A stretch of 64,000 nt of DNA from Bathynomus jamesi. Taxonomy: Eukaryota; Arthropoda; Malacostraca; Isopoda; Cirolanidae. The notes under the pieces were generated by a model. The model searched no databases. It saw only the letters and a program-made list of their open reading frames with translations, and was not told where the DNA came from. The first letter of the stretch is position 1, and every line of letters begins with the position of its first letter. The DNA lies in NCBI GenBank assembly GCA_023014485.1, contig JAJOZX010003316.1, positions 382,501 through 446,500 on the forward strand, written 5' to 3'. The position numbers and the translations under genes were made by a program. Below, piece after piece: positions 45,264 to 56,345 of this stretch.

Positions 45264-46525
45264 TCAGGTCATCCCATAAGTAATGTCGTTTTTTAGATCG
45301 GAATTTGAAGGACAAAAAACTCAACTGAAACTTTTTAATCCATCGGAATCAATGACACTCTGCCAACGTCCTACAAGCTTTTCAATGCCATGTTTATAAA
45401 ATTCAGGTGGTTTGAGGCAAAAAACGTACAAACACTGGTGTGCAGGTCATCTAAAGAAGTATACTGTTTCTCGTCAAGATAGTTTTGCAGACTCCTGAAG
45501 AGATGATAATCTGAAGGCGCAAGGTCTGGAGAATATGGAGGATGTGGAAGTTTTTCCCACCCAAACTCCTCAATTTTTGCAGAAGTGATCCGAGAGGTAT
45601 GAGGACGTGCGTTGTCGTGGTGGAACACGATTCCTTTCCGATTAACCAAAGAAGGTCTCTCTTCTTATAGTGCAGTGTTCAATCGATCCAGTTGTTGACA
45701 GTAGACTTGAGCGGTGATTGTTTGTTGTGTGGTAAGGTTTCAAAGTGTATTACACCACATTTATCCCACCAAACACCAGCAACACTTTCCGAGGGTGAAG
45801 ATTTGGTTTTGGCTGTGGTGTCGCTGGTTCTCCGGTACAAACCCACTGTCGACGGCGCTTAACATTCTGGTACAGTATCCACTTTTCATCACCAGTCACT
45901 AAACGGTGCAAAAACGGATCTTGGAGTTCACGGGAATGAAGAGCTGTGCTAATGTTTACCCGCACCCTCAGATTGTCGACCGACAATTCATGTGGCACCC
46001 ATTTTCCTAACTTAGGCACTTTCCCGAGTTCTTGCAAATGTTGATGGATGGTGGACGGGGATGAATTGAGTTTCTGGGCCAATTCTTCGACAGTTGTTGA
46101 ACAGTCTTCTTCAAGTGCGGCTAACAGCAGGTCATCATTAAACTCAGCAGGGCGTCCAGAGCGTGCTGCATCTGTCAAACAGCAGTCACCATTCCTAAAC
46201 TTTTGAAACCATCTTTGACATTTCCTCACATGCAGAATATCGTTGCCATAAACTTCCTGAATGTTTCGCGTTGCTTCAGTAGCACTATTCCCTTTTTTGA
46301 ACTCGTAAAGCATTATATGCCTGATATGCTCTTCTGATACCGCCATGTTTATGAGGGGTTCACATAAAGCAAAACACACGTCTTCACTGGTCAAGGTCTG
46401 TAAAGTATGTAGCGAAACCCGATAGATCTCTTAGATATAACCTTCGGAAAATTTATGCTTAAACCGAGTAGGACTAGTTTAAACTTAATCTATCGTAAAA
46501 AAACATTACTTATGGGATGACCTGA
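45264..46525 (-). mobile_element. Mariner element (DD34D)
   Basis: Ends TCAGGTCATCCCATAAGTAA on both sides, flanked by TA (45262-45263 and 46526-46527). At 1262 bp it has the standard mariner size. It abuts the next transposon with only TATA between. Confidence 0.93.
45321..46343 (-). pseudogene. Mariner transposase (DD34D), broken
   Basis: Starts MAVSEEHIRHIMLYEFKKGN. Two helix-turn-helix regions, the linker WVPHELS, then the catalytic blocks HRLVTGDEKWILY, HHDNARPHTSRI and YSPDLAPSDYHLF. There are 34 residues between the second and third Asp, as in mariner. Frameshifts occur at about 45650-45750 and near 45410. The restored order ends FYKHGIEKLVGRWQSVIDSD. The three acidic residues themselves are intact. 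Confidence 0.92.
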
Positions 46526-46529
46526 TATA

Positions 46530-47891
46530 CCGTGTGACCACAAAAATTGTCCCTGTTTTTAATCGCTTATTACTCAGTCATTATTGCAGCTTTACAAATG
46601 AAATAAAAAGCATTCGAAAGAGAACATTTTAAAGTTTTAATTTATTCTACATGTGTTCAAAGTGACGTCCCTGGACATTCTTACATTTCACACAACGGGA
46701 AAGGAAGTTATTTATTACATTTTCCAAAACGCTGCATTCAATGGACTGTACACTCTCTACCACCGCTTGCTTTAATTCTTCGATAGAGGATGGCTCTTGC
46801 CTGAATACTTTGTCCTTGACAAATCCCCAGAGAAAAAAGTCCATAGGTGATAGATCGGGAGATCTTGCGGGTCAGGGAAACTGCGAGCGATGAGAAATGA
46901 ATCTTTGTTCAAAAAATCTTGTTAAACATTCCAGTGATTGCCTAGTTGTGTGGGCTGTTGCTCCGTCTTGCTGAAACCACTTGTTACTGCAGTTTTCTTG
47001 TTTAAAAACAGTGTTCAGCATTTCTACATATCTTTCTGAAGTTACTGAAAGCGGTCTCCTTGTCTCTGGGTCCTCAAAAAAGTAAGGACCATAAACCTTG
47101 CTGCTACTCAAACCACACCAGACAGTAACTTTTGGTGAATGCAGAGGTTTCTCCAAGTGTATATTTTGCTTGTTTTGTGACCAACACCGTTAATTCTGTC
47201 TGATGAACCCATTGAAATAGATGTGGCATTCATCACTGAATATTATGTCACTTAATCTTATCTGGTTTTGTTCAATTATTGTTTCAATGCGTTCACAAAA
47301 CATCAAACGACGCTGGTAGTCTTGTTCGCTAAGCTGTTGCAAACACACAATTTTCAATGCCTTCATTCTCAAATCCAACGTGATTATTTTCCGAATGCTC
47401 TCCCGTTTGATTCCTGTCACAGCTGATAGTCGTCTCACAGATTTCTTGTTGTCCGTTTCAAGCTGGTTTGCGACTAAATCAATGTTTTCAGCGGTTCGCA
47501 CACCTTTGCTGCGCCCAGAGTTGCCTTTATGCATGTTCTTGATTGAGCCGTGATGTTTCGATTTTGCGAAAATCCTGCGAATCGTTTTAGGATCTATGGT
47601 CCTTTGCTGACCGTATTGTCGTCTGAAAGACCGTTGGGTGGCAACTACCGAGCCATGTTTGATCATCTCTTCTGCGATGAAAACACGTTGCATGTCCGAC
47701 AAATAACCCATGATTGTGGTGGATAAAACTGTCATTTTTTTATAAGTACTGATTTCGTATCCAGGATATCGAAAAAATTAAATAAAACTTTAAATGTTCT
47801 CTTTCGAATGCTTTTTATTTCATTTGTGAAGCTGCAATAATGACTGAGTAATAACCGATTAAAAACAGGGACAATTTTTGTGGTCACACGG
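46530..47891 (-). mobile_element. Tc1/mariner-superfamily element, least damaged
   Basis: Ends CCGTGTGACCACAAAAATTG on both sides, with inverted repeats extending about 90 bp or more and TA on both flanks (46528-46529, 47892-47893). 1362 bp. Confidence 0.93.
46647..47735 (-). pseudogene. DD41D-like transposase, two nonsense codons only
   Basis: A single frame runs from MTVLSTTIMGYLSDMQRVFI to the tail NVQGRHFEHM. Blocks: N-terminal helix-turn-helix (IKHGSVVATQRSFRRQYG, RTIDPKTIRRIF), linker GRSKGVRTAENIDLVANQLE, then catalytic IIFSDECHIYFNG, FQQDGATAHTT and ARSPDLSPMDFFLWGF. There are 41 residues between the second and third Asp. Only a TAA at about 47187-47189 and a TGA replacing Trp at 46872-46874 interrupt it. 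All three acidic residues are present. Recently inactivated. Confidence 0.92.

Positions 47892-47892
<1 letters not shown>

Positions 47893-47947
<55 letters not shown>
47893..47947. repeat. (TA)n microsatellite
   Basis: About 27 TA units at the right end of the preceding transposon. Confidence 0.97.
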
Positions 47948-47949
<2 letters not shown>

Positions 47950-49009
47950 CAGGCGAGAGGGGATAGTACTAGCGGTGTTCAATGAGGTTAACGTCTGAAG
48001 AGAATACAGAAACAGTATAACAGACTATTAAATGGATAAAATATTTGTATTGTGGGGTCTTCAAATCAAATGGCGCTTATCGTTCCAATGTTTTATGGAC
48101 TTCGCAAAGGAATTTTTATAAAATTTTCTTCTGCAAAGTTTTTAAAAGTAAAGAAAATATTCTTGGAAAACTTATTTTTCTCAGAAAGGACTTCACAAAA
48201 ACAAGAACTATGTCAGAACGACATCAATGACCCCTCCTATATTTGGGACCTTGACATTTAGTGGAGAAACTTTTGTCTTGCTCGCGACACGTCGTCTTGT
48301 GATGTTAAAAAAAAAAACTACGGCATGGACCTCCATTTGGACTTGGATGCAAGGAACCGAGTCTTGCTCAAAACACAACGTATTGTAATGATCCATATAT
48401 GTATTAAGTTTCAATTTATGTAGAGCGGTTCAAAAGTTATGGCCCGGATACAAAAGTGTGACAGACAGACGAACGGACAAGCGCAATCCAGTATGGCCCC
48501 TCGAAATTTATTTAGAGGGGTAATACGGGTAATACCCGATAAAGGACTAGAGAAAACACTGTTCGTCAAGCATTTTTAATAAAAATATAATTTCCAAAAG
48601 GACCTTCAGCCAAGATAAAGAAAGAGGGGTGTGGATGTGAATACGTCATTTGATTCCCAGGATTTGTATTACCTGAAGATACTGAAAGGGTATTTCTTTA
48701 TTGCAGGCAAAGTTGTAATTCGAAATCACATTAAGAATGGTAAAATCGGGAAACTGACCAGAGAGGAAAAGGCCCATAAATTTTCTCTTCTTTCGCAGAC
48801 TTTCCCAATATGTGATTACCAAAAAAGCTGAAATACTCGACACGAGCAATCGAAACGATATTGAAAAAAGTACCAAAATACAAAATTTTATTCTAACTTA
48901 TCATGCAATGGTCGAAAAAAAAGTTGAGAAGACCCCATGACCCCGCTGAATTTATGACCTGCAGAAAGCAGGTGAAACAGTTAAAAGGGACTTGCAGTCT
49001 AAGATGGAT
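47948..49009. other. No gene; dispersed-repeat-like tail near 48410-48530
   Basis: 48420-48500 contains GTTCAAAAGTTATGGCCCGG and GACAGACAGACGAACGGACA. This is a low-complexity signature common at the ends of dispersed repeats in arthropod genomes; family unknown. The rest shows nothing. Confidence 0.35.
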
Positions 49010-49220
49010 TCGGAGGATGAAAAGCAAGGAAAAAGTTTTCAGTGAATCCAATCGTGTCGTCTGTTTGAGGACGTGGGTCAGGAGCCGCATCGTACACAGA
49101 CAATGTTGCCTCTGCCGTAAAGGGTGGAGGTAGTAGAGCTATGGTTTGATGCTCCATGTCGTCAGCAGGTGGAAAATTACAGTTAGTGAGAGGCGAATCA
49201 ATTTTATGACACATACCCAT
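49010..49220 (+). pseudogene. Tc1-like (DD34E-type) transposase remnant
   Basis: Plus-strand pieces read KVFSESNRVVCLRTWVRSRI, then KGGGSRAMV, a stop where Trp is expected, and CSMSSAGGKL. Tc1 transposases have FSDES...R...W followed by HGGGS-x-MVWGC-x-S-x-x-G-x-GKL. No ends are visible. Confidence 0.5.
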
Positions 49221-49574
49221 ATAACAGGTTTTGGAGACCTCCCTAGATAAACTACAACTCCATCTACGAAAACTGATTTTCTACTTCAACAAGAAACGTC
49301 CCATATCATGTATTGAATGCCTGTAGAAATTAGGTTGCTAATAAACAGGTTAACATTTTCCAGTGGCCTTCCCAGTTTGCGTGCAGTTTACCTGTAGGAA
49401 GTTTTAAGCAAGAGTATCAGGAATTACACCCATTAATCTCGCTTGAAGCTCCGAATTTGATCAATGGCGAAAAAAGAAGAGTTTTGACCTGTGGAAGAAC
49501 CTTGTGGATAGCATCTCCTAAAGGGTTCAGTAGTAATTAAAATCAATTAAAATATGCCTCTGAAATCATCCAAA

Positions 49575-49820
49575 ATCCTTATTACATGATAGGCACAATT
49601 TACGACTGTGCCTTACTCGAGTCTTACTTGATGTCTTCGAAAGACGATCCAGGATCAACTTGCGGTCAACTTTTCTGCAACATCCTACATTGCTTGCGGC
49701 ATTTGGTGGAGGAAAGAGTTGGTTTCCACTCTTCTTTTGCCCTCGTAGTCAGCTGCGCATGGCTGGTAAAGGACTTTGCACAAGAACCTGTCCAGAACCT
49801 GCCTCTTCTTTCATTCCAGT
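49575..49820 (-). pseudogene. LINE ORF2 C-terminus (fragment)
   Basis: The minus strand reads RQVLDRFLCKVLYQPCAADY and EGKRRVETNSFLHQMPQAM, matching the KLDKFLCEIPYQPC...ANS block at 36748-37121. The 3' flank GTCTTTCGAAGACATCAAG is also shared (37170-37190). Only the last 50 or so codons remain. Confidence 0.65.
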
Positions 49821-49827
49821 ATATATA

Positions 49828-50559
49828 CAGGGTGGGCCAAAAGTCTGGATCCATAGGAAAATATTTATTTTAATACACAAATTACAACAAATGGTAAATA
49901 CTTAAAATGAATATCAAGTTTAACTCGTAAATGCGTATCCGTGATACTGTACAGTGGTTCGTACTCCAGTATAAACAACAAATTATAACAAATGCTCAAA
50001 TTGGCGGCCTCTGACATCGAGACACTTAGGGATGGAATTTATGATTTTTAATAATTCTTCGAATTGACGTTCTCGAGATGCGTGTTTCATTTGATAATCT
50101 TCTTGTTGACTTTACTGGACTATTCGTTAAAGTTTCACATACCATTGCAGAGGTATTTTCATCAGTTGCAGTTTTTGGACGACCAGAACGCCGTCGATCA
50201 TGTACACTTCCTGTTTCTTTGAAACGTTTAAACAACTTGCCAACAGTCGCATGTGTTACTGGATGCTTATCAGGATGATTTCTATTGAATTCGGTAGCAA
50301 CTTCTGTGTGTGTAGCGCCCTGTCTTGCGTACATGAGCACAAGTTCTACCCGGTCTTCTGTTGTTAGATTCGAAGCCATTTCTGGGCTGAAATAAAAAAA
50401 GTATTTGAGTATTTATACTGGAGTACGAACTACTGTACAGTATCACGGATACGCATTTACGAGTTAAAGTTGATATTCATTTTAAGTATTTACCATTTGT
50501 TGTAATTTATGTATTAAAATAAACATTTTCCTATGGATCCAGACTTTTGGCCCACCCTA
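49828..50559 (-). mobile_element. Tc1/mariner derivative with 145-bp inverted repeats
   Basis: Starts CAGGGTGGGCCAAAAGTCTG. The right end matches but closes CCCTA. The inverted repeats agree over about 145 bp with few changes. TA flanks. The body contains only the first third of a transposase. Confidence 0.9.
50026..50379 (-). pseudogene. Transposase DNA-binding domain only
   Basis: An uninterrupted 117-residue frame starts MASNLTTEDRVELVLMYARQ. It has a first helix-turn-helix (ATHTEVATEFNRNHP...THATVGKLFKRF), the RRRSGRPKTATDEN linker and a second helix-turn-helix (STRRLSNETRISRTSIRRII). It ends before any catalytic residue. The lack of stops leaves open a DNA-binding product that could compete with active transposase; otherwise it is a deletion remnant. 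Confidence 0.8.
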
Positions 50560-50568
50560 TAATATATA

Positions 50569-51471
50569 TAGGGCGTCCCAAAAAAATGTATACACATTTT
50601 AACAGCTGATAGCTCAATTGATGTTTCTTTCTTTCCAAGTTAAACCCATTAGAATTAATAATGGCAGTCAGACTAAGCTTTGAACAAAGGAAATTCATTC
50701 TAAAATGCTACTGGAAGTGTGAAAACGCAGTTGAAGTGCAAAGACAGTTTAGGAGGGAGTTTCAAACAGATCCACCAACGCGACTTACCATCACTCGAAT
50801 TAGAGATGGAATTAGCCGATGGAACTGTTCAGAATGTCCACAAGAAGCGTTCCGGAAGACCACGGACATCGACAAGCCCCACAAAGCAAGAAAGAGTACT
50901 GGAAACGTATCACCAAAGTCCAAGAAAATCTGTGCGGCAAGCGAGTCGTGAGGTAGGAATTTCAGAATCGTCTGTTCAACGCATTTTGAAGCGCTGTCAA
51001 TGGAAAAGTTACATTCCAAGATTAGTCCATGCTATTAATGAAGATGATCCGGACCGAAGAGTGGAGTATTGCGAGTGGTACTTGGCACGATGTGGATGTG
51101 GATTGGACGAAGGGGTTTCGTAGAATACCCTCCGCGTTCACCAGACCTCACACCACTAGACTTTTTTTTATGGGATACTTAAAAGACAAAGTCTACGCTA
51201 TAAAACCTGCAACAGTCGCTGAATTGAGAGCAGCCATTGAACGAGAATGCACACAAATACCAAACGAAATGTTTCGTGATGTTTGCGATTCCATTGCTTC
51301 GCGTTATCAGCAGTGCCTGGACCAGAACGGACGTCAGTTTGAAAACAGGCGTTGACAAAACAATTAAATAATGTCTGTAGATTCTATTACATTTTGAAAA
51401 TGAAATGTATTTTAATAAACACTGCCTTTATAATTATTTAAAGTGTGTCTACATTTTTTTGGGACGCCCTG
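50569..51471 (+). mobile_element. Tc1/mariner derivative lacking catalytic core
   Basis: Left end TAGGGCGTCCCAAAAAAATG, right-end complement CAGGGCGTCCCAAAAAAATG. TA follows the right end and (TA)n the left. 903 bp with an internal deletion in the transposase. Confidence 0.9.
50661..51352 (+). pseudogene. Tc1/mariner transposase, core deleted
   Basis: The N-terminus is [20 protein letters not shown] with helix-turn-helix motifs, the linker [20 protein letters not shown], and [20 protein letters not shown]. Around 51090-51125 the frame jumps to YPPRSPDLTPLDFF and then GYLKDKVYAIKPATVAELRA, ending NGRQFENRR. The first two catalytic Asp are lost and the third is kept. Frameshifts lie near 50805 and 51165. 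Confidence 0.88.
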
Positions 51472-51491
51472 TATATATATATATATATATA

Positions 51492-52247
51492 CAGGGTGGG
51501 CGGAAAGTAGCTCCCTATTTTGGATTGGTAAAAAAATATGTATATTATCCATTTATTTCAGAAGAAATAATATGAAAAGGTAGGCATACATGGTAGGTTT
51601 TCTCTAAAATTCAATGTGGGCTCCAACTCTTTCCACCAGCTTCTGGAGCCGCCCAGGAATGGCGTCCACTGACTTTAGCAGGAACTCCGGCGGGATGGAG
51701 GACATGACTTCCCGAATTCGGTCCTCCAGTTCTTCCAATGTCCTCGGTTTGGTGCGGTAGACTTCTTCCTTTACCCACCCCCAAAGAAAGAAGTCGCACG
51801 GTCTGATATTTATGCAAGATGGCGCCCCTCCGCACTTCGCTCTTGTTGTCCATGAGTGGCTGGATGCCCACTTCCCTGGGCGTTGGATGGGTCGTCGTGG
51901 TCCACATCAATGGCCAGCCAGGAGCCCCGACTTGACACCGTGCGACTTCTTTCTTTGGGGGTGGGTAAAGGAAGAAATCTACCGCACCAAACCGAGGACA
52001 TTGGAAGAACTGGAGGACCGATTTCGGGAAGTCATGTCCTCCATCCCGCCGGAGTTCCTGCTAAAGTCAGTGGACGCCATTCCTGGGCGGCTCCAGAAGC
52101 TGGTGGAAAGAGTTGGAGCCCACATTGAATTTTAGAGAAAACCTACCATGTATGCCTACCTTTTCATATTATTTCTTCTGAAATAAATGGATAATATACG
52201 TATTTTTTTACCAATCCAAAATAGGGAGCTACTTTCCGCCCACCCTG
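51492..52247 (+). mobile_element. Giant foldback from a DD41D element (311-bp arms)
   Basis: Ends CAGGGTGGGCGGAAAGTAGC. Arms 51492-51802 and 51937-52247 are nearly perfect inverted copies (positions sum to 103739). They contain the transposase C-terminal coding region; the 134-bp spacer encodes the HDG-to-SPD segment. TA flanks both sides. Confidence 0.93.
51812..52135 (+). pseudogene. DD41D transposase C-terminal part
   Basis: Open frame from MQDGAPPHFALVVHEWLDAH through WMGRRGPHQWPARSPDLTPC to DFFLWGWVKEEIYRTKPRTL, ending RVGAHIEF. There are 41 residues between the second and third Asp. The first Asp and both DNA-binding domains are absent. The left arm carries the antisense copy of most of it. 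Confidence 0.9.
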
Positions 52248-52279
<32 letters not shown>

Positions 52280-52300
52280 ATATATATAATATTATATATA

Positions 52301-52715
52301 CAGGGTGGGCCGTAAGTTTCCATACATAGGAAAAATTAAACGTTTGTTTTTATGTTTCAGATACCCTAAGAATATGCGTTTGACGAAAGAGCAACGAATT
52401 GAATTGGTCCTGTGGAGTGGCCTCCCAGATCCCCAGATCTCACCCCCCTTGATTTCTATCTTTGGGGGCACTTGAAGGCCATGGTGTATCAGGAAAAGAT
52501 ACGAGACATAAATCATCTAAAGGAACGTATCACCAACGCCATTACAAGCATAACGTCAACTGTGCTAATGCGTGTTCATCAACAGTGGGGAACACGTATT
52601 GAAATGTGTTTTCAAAACAATGGCAACCATGTAGAGCATATTATATAAATAAAAATGGTTGTCCATAAAAAAAATGTTTATTTTTCCTATGTATGGAAAC
52701 TTACGGCCCACCCTG
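52301..52715 (+). mobile_element. Internally deleted Tc1/mariner derivative
   Basis: Ends CAGGGTGGGCCGTAAGTTTC on both sides, TA flanked, 415 bp. Confidence 0.9.
52375..52645 (+). pseudogene. Transposase N- and C-terminal stubs joined by deletion
   Basis: MRLTKEQRIELVLWS (first codons) runs directly into WPPRSPDLTPLDFYLWGHLK in another frame. It then reads RDINHLKERITNAITSIT and ends CFQNNGNHVEHII. The third catalytic Asp block is kept; everything between is lost. Confidence 0.85.
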
Positions 52716-52741
52716 TGTATATATATATATATATATATAAT

Positions 52742-52774
<33 letters not shown>

Positions 52775-52778
52775 TATA
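52716..52778. repeat. (TA)n microsatellite
   Basis: TA tract, interrupted, adjoining the preceding transposon. 52779-53608 has no recognised gene. Confidence 0.94.
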
Positions 52779-53606
52779 GCATTGCAGACCACACAAACCC
52801 AATCGAATAATTCGCTTTATATTAAACTTTATGATTACTAACTGCGATGAACAATTGAGGAAGGTACGGTCCATTTGTTAATTTCTGCCCAACAGAAGTG
52901 ATTCGTTCCGAGATTCAGACCGTACAAACCTAATTGAGGAACCATTATCAGCATCTTGAACTTCCTCCACCATCTTGGGACATTTCTTCTTGCATATAAC
53001 CTCCATTTCTTTACATAGAACATGATCTGAATTTATGTCTGAGGTAGATAACTGATAAATCATCTGTAATAGGATTGTTCACGGGTCAACCATCATGATT
53101 AGTGCTTAAATTTGAAGACGGAAATGATTTATGTATTTTCTTTGAAATACATATACACTATTTCGCTAGGAAATATTTTCAATTTAGAGAAGTTACAGTG
53201 AGGGGGAAAAAGGCCACAATAAGTCCTTTTGGCCTTTTTTTTAAGAATCTTCATCACACATGAGAAGAAGACCTAAGCATAGGACCTAAGCATAGGACCT
53301 AATCCGAATGTTTGGCTTCAGTCCGCAAATGCTAATTAACAATACAATCTGATGTCAATGCCCGTCTATGGATTAACCCCTTTTATAGGACGTATTTAAA
53401 TTCTTTGTTTGAAACCAGGGCACAAAGGCAAATCGACTGGAGCGATTGTTAGGATATTATCAGTCGAGTTAAGATATGTGAACATGTTAAGTTACAATGA
53501 AGCTACTACTGCATTGTACTAGCTTAAGACAAGTCATGCAATAACTCGCTGAAATAACGAACAAGGCCTACATTGAATATACGGTACACAAAAATATTTA
53601 AGCAAG

Positions 53607-53608
<2 letters not shown>

Positions 53609-53663
<55 letters not shown>
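53609..53663. repeat. (TA)n microsatellite
   Basis: About 27 TA units leading into a transposon end. Confidence 0.96.
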
Positions 53664-53669
<6 letters not shown>

Positions 53670-54180
53670 GTACATAAAGTCAGGATCTATTCTTGTGAAG
53701 CACTTGGAAATTATATGGAATTCAATCATAAAATGACAAAGTGGTAACATTTATTAAATAATTAAGAGTAGGATTCGACGTGACGCCCATCAGTATCCCT
53801 GCACAGCTCAAATCGTTCCGCAGCATTTCTAAACACATTCTGGAGCATTTGGGGGTTATGTTATCTGCAGCAGTTCGTATACGTGTACGTAAGTTTTCAA
53901 GACTCGTAATCTTCGTCTGATAGACGTGCGATTTGATAAAGCCCCATGCAAAGAAATCTAAAGGGGTTAAATCTGGTGAGTTCGCTGGCCAAGGTCTGTT
54001 GCTTCCGCGTCCGATCCAGCGATTTGGAAAACGTCCATTTAGATAATCCTGAACAATTTTGGCATAGTGACAAGGAGCACCATCATGTTGATAGACGACG
54101 GTACTAACAATCCTATCCCCGTCGTCTATCAACATGATGGTGCTCCTTGTCACTATGCCAAAATTGTTCAGGATTATCTA
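53664..54180 (-). mobile_element. DD41D element, truncated second copy with inverted tail
   Basis: Left end TAGGGTGTACATAAAGTCAG (C to T at the first base). It is the same family as 7918-9729. At 54122-54180 the sequence turns back as an inverted copy of about 54046-54105, then unrelated DNA. The right end is missing. Confidence 0.88.
53722..54122 (-). pseudogene. DD41D transposase C-terminal half
   Basis: Reads DRIVSTVVYQHDGAPCHYAK, FPNRWIGRGSNRPWPANSPD and LTPLDFFAWGFIKSHVYQTK. A one-base loss in a G run near 53850 shifts the tail. The stop that breaks 8016-9055 at WPAR is absent here (WPANSPD). Confidence 0.88.
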
Positions 54181-55500
54181 TATACGACAACTATGCCTAA
54201 AACCAGAATCTACATATATTAAACATTCTTAGTTAAAGGGCCTAAATCGTAGCTAGATTACACTTAAGTTGGCTTTGTGTCCTATTAATAGAGGACTTGC
54301 AAGTGCGTCACATGATCATGGTTGGCATAAAATTGCTTGCAGTTCATTCACTGGTTAACCCTAAAAGGGCAGTGTGAGACCGCGCACACAGTGACTAATG
54401 TGTAGTCTACGCAACCCATAATGAAAAATACATTTACAGGTTGAATTAAACAATTCCGGACCAAAGTGCAAAAAGGGGTCAAAGTTGAAAAGTAGTATTT
54501 CTGAGAATTGATAAAAAAAATTAAAATTCTTTGCACGAAATTTCGAGTATTGGTTTTCTTTTGTTCGAGAAAGCAAGCTAACAGTTTATGATTACATTGG
54601 CCTCTTTTGCACTGAATTGTAATGTCTATGCGCATTTTAAGACAATTTTTATATCCAACATTTAGTGAAATTTGACATTGGTCCTTTATTGCACTCAGGT
54701 CCAGAATTTATCATTACTAAACAATAATAAAAATTAAATTGCTTACAATAAAGGACCATTTCCAGAAAAACGAGTGTACTTTTATTGTAATAGGCTACAC
54801 TGGCTGTCAAAGGTTAAAGTTTTTTTTATTTTAAACAATGGCCATTAATTTTACCTAAAAAGCTTCTATGCTTTATAACGGCATATTCAGATCGGAGTAC
54901 TGTAACTATAATGTTATATCAGACCTCTAAACTGTACAGGAAAGTATAATAGAAAATATTGGAAAACTTTATGCAAATTATATGCCTTTTTTCTGAATAA
55001 GTTATTTGAAGTTTGCATATTCTCAATAAGTCATCTATTCTGGTGAAATTCATCCAAAAATATTTGCTTCGTCCTCCGTATTAAAAAATGGCAATTAACG
55101 TCAACCACGTTTTCATCAAACAAATTAACCAATACCCAACCAGTTATGCGAAGGGTGGTGGGGTGGATTGGTTAAAATAATTTGGGTTAAACCATTTATT
55201 TATTTTAATTAATAATAATACAAAAATTGGGAGGTTATAAGAATGATGAAAATGCTAAAATATTAAATTATTAATTAAGTAGTCTGAAATACATTTACTT
55301 GTAAAAATATTTATTTAACTAACTAGTCTCTTTCAGAGTGCGCGCTAACTATTTCTAGTACAGTTGTAGGTCAAGTATCTACTGTACTATTTTCTTCCAA
55401 TTCTGAACAGATGCAGTTAATAAAGAAAAGAAAATTTATTATTACGTCACGTGAATATTATTAATGAAAAACTGAAATGGGGGAATAAAACAACACTAAA
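54181..55500. other. No gene seen
   Basis: AT-rich, no recognised feature. Confidence 0.5.
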
Positions 55501-55640
55501 AAAAAAAAAGATTTATTAGAACAAATTTTTGGCCTATTCTAAGGCCTTCACCCGCGCCTGATAAAGAACTCAATAGGCCGAAAACGTGTGCTCTAATAAG
55601 CTCATTTTTATTATGGATACATTCCCCAAAAATGATACGA
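55500..55640 (+). other. Possible Penelope-like terminal remnant
   Basis: After a poly-A run the plus strand has CCTGATAAAGAACTC and TAGGCCGAAAACGTGTG, again CTGATNA...GAAA order as at 7572, but with an imperfect stem. Weak. Confidence 0.25.
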
Positions 55641-55956
55641 TGATCATTTGGAACAACGAATCTCCGCGAGATTTTTTTTTTTTTTCTAAACTGCAAGTTA
55701 CACTTACACAATCCCCAATTTACTTAAACAGACATACTTCTTGATTAAATGAATAGTATAAGACTACAAGTGTATATCTATTTTAAAACAGTACTTTACT
55801 ACCAAACAGTTTTTTAATACAAACAGCCAGAAGCCACAGCTTAATTTCAGCGTTGTAATGAAGTGATAAAACAACAATTAAATTAAGCCCCACATTTTTA
55901 AATCAATTTTCTACACTAAAAAATTCTACCATGGAATAGCCATTTTCAGTATTTTA

Positions 55957-55960
55957 TATA

Positions 55961-56003
<43 letters not shown>
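55957..56003. repeat. (TA)n microsatellite
   Basis: Interrupted TA tract. Confidence 0.93.
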
Positions 56004-56004
<1 letters not shown>

Positions 56005-56164
56005 ATTTTTTTCTTCATCAATACATTCATAGTTTAAATGGAAGCATAAAGAGTCAAACATCTTTTCACAGAGCACCATTCTACCTATGCTCCCACTTCA
56101 GTGTACGAGCAGCTCGCAGCAGCATTACCAAACAAATAGGGGTCAAGGTACTAACGAGGATTCC

Positions 56165-56345
56165 GTAAATGGTTCATAACCACTGAAAGCAACAATGCTC
56201 CGTGTTGCATGGTGTTGGTGGGACGGGGGTAACCGGGGATAGAAGCGGGAAATGAAAATCGTCCGGGGTACCGCGAAAGAAGAAAGGATGGCGCTGGGGT
56301 GCCTTGAGCCAAAAAAGATTATGAACCAGTGCTCTAAGTACAGTA
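56165..56345. mobile_element. Degraded hAT-like MITE (GGCACCCC family), copy 2
   Basis: The complement starts GCACTGGTTCATAATC and TTTTTTGGCTCAAGGCACCC, and ends TTTCAGTGGTTATGAACC. The GGCTCAAGGCACCCC and GCGGTACCCCG blocks match copy 1 at 30757. Confidence 0.6.

Noticed and set aside
48045..48261. Two overlapping frames of 61-69 residues
   Set aside because: No motif support and both overlap in different frames. Chance.
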